DNA of 5,606 bases, from the NCBI GenBank assembly GCA_947463755.1, contig CANHUK010000141.1, forward strand, positions 1 to 5,606, in the 5' to 3' direction. Under the pieces are notes generated by a model, which saw nothing but the letters and a program-made list of their open reading frames with translations, was not told the DNA's origin and searched no databases. This DNA is from Chitinophagaceae bacterium (lineage in GTDB: Bacteria > Bacteroidota > Bacteroidia > Chitinophagales > Chitinophagaceae). Positions 5,538 to 5,606 of this stretch are shown piece by piece. The translations under genes and the position numbers were made by a program. The stretch's first letter is position 1; each line of letters begins with the position of its first letter.

Positions 5538-5606
5538 TCATGCATCCTGGCGGAAATGTTCGAAAATGATGCGGGCCTTGGCGGGGCCGATCACCACTTC
5601 CAGGGA
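5538..5606 (-). CDS. uvrC: Probable UvrC C-terminal end (5' part outside window)
   Basis: Reading the minus strand from the window edge gives 22 codons, SLEVVIGPAKARIIFEHF followed by RQDA, and a TGA stop at 5540-5538. The pattern (S/L)-E-x-V-(I/V)-G-x-x-K-A-x-x-(I/L)-x-x-(Y/H)-F is that of the last helix-hairpin-helix of Bacteroidota UvrC, the DNA-binding end of the nuclease subunit that makes both cuts in UvrABC nucleotide excision repair. The gene converges on gldN and shares its terminator. With only 22 residues visible, another HhH protein cannot be excluded. Confidence 0.6.
   Translation of the reverse strand, partial: SLEVVIGPAKARIIFEHFRQDA

Overview
The window looks like chromosomal DNA of a Bacteroidota bacterium of moderately high GC, probably of the Chitinophagales/Chitinophagaceae type. 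Four facts support this. There is a complete gldK-gldL-gldM-gldN set, found only in Bacteroidota and their close relatives. Start codons are preceded by A-rich leaders rather than strong Shine-Dalgarno sites. A TAnnTTTG-type -7 box sits just upstream of gldK. The hemD fragment at the left edge resembles the Bacteroidota type. The genus assignment is an inference only.

Layout, left to right. Positions 1-272 hold the 3' end of hemD (uroporphyrinogen-III synthase, plus strand). Positions 273-621 are a non-coding gap with T-runs, an imperfect hairpin, three helically phased GGGAC motifs and a candidate promoter for the operon. Positions 622-5456 hold gldK, gldL, gldM and gldN, all on the plus strand with gaps of 52, 69 and 19 bases. 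Positions 5475-5511 form a perfect 17-bp inverted repeat that should end transcription from both sides. Positions 5538-5606 hold the last 22 codons of a convergent minus-strand gene, probably uvrC.

How the genes work together. gldKLMN encode the core of the type IX secretion system (T9SS), the machine that moves proteins with a conserved C-terminal domain across the outer membrane and, in gliding members, powers surface motility. GldL (two inner-membrane helices) and GldM (one helix plus a long periplasmic arm) form the proton-driven motor. The GldM arm crosses the periplasm towards GldK (an outer-membrane lipoprotein built on a formylglycine-generating-enzyme fold) and GldN (a periplasmic protein), which together form a large ring under the outer membrane. 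All four proteins look full length and intact. Nothing in the sequence shows whether this organism glides or only secretes.

I did not find a clearly undescribed system. The points most worth a second look are the loss of both catalytic cysteines in the FGE-like GldK, the Thr/Lys/Pro-rich tether of GldN with its in-frame DNA repeats, the duplicated motif in the cytoplasmic tail of GldL, and the phased GGGAC motifs upstream of the operon.
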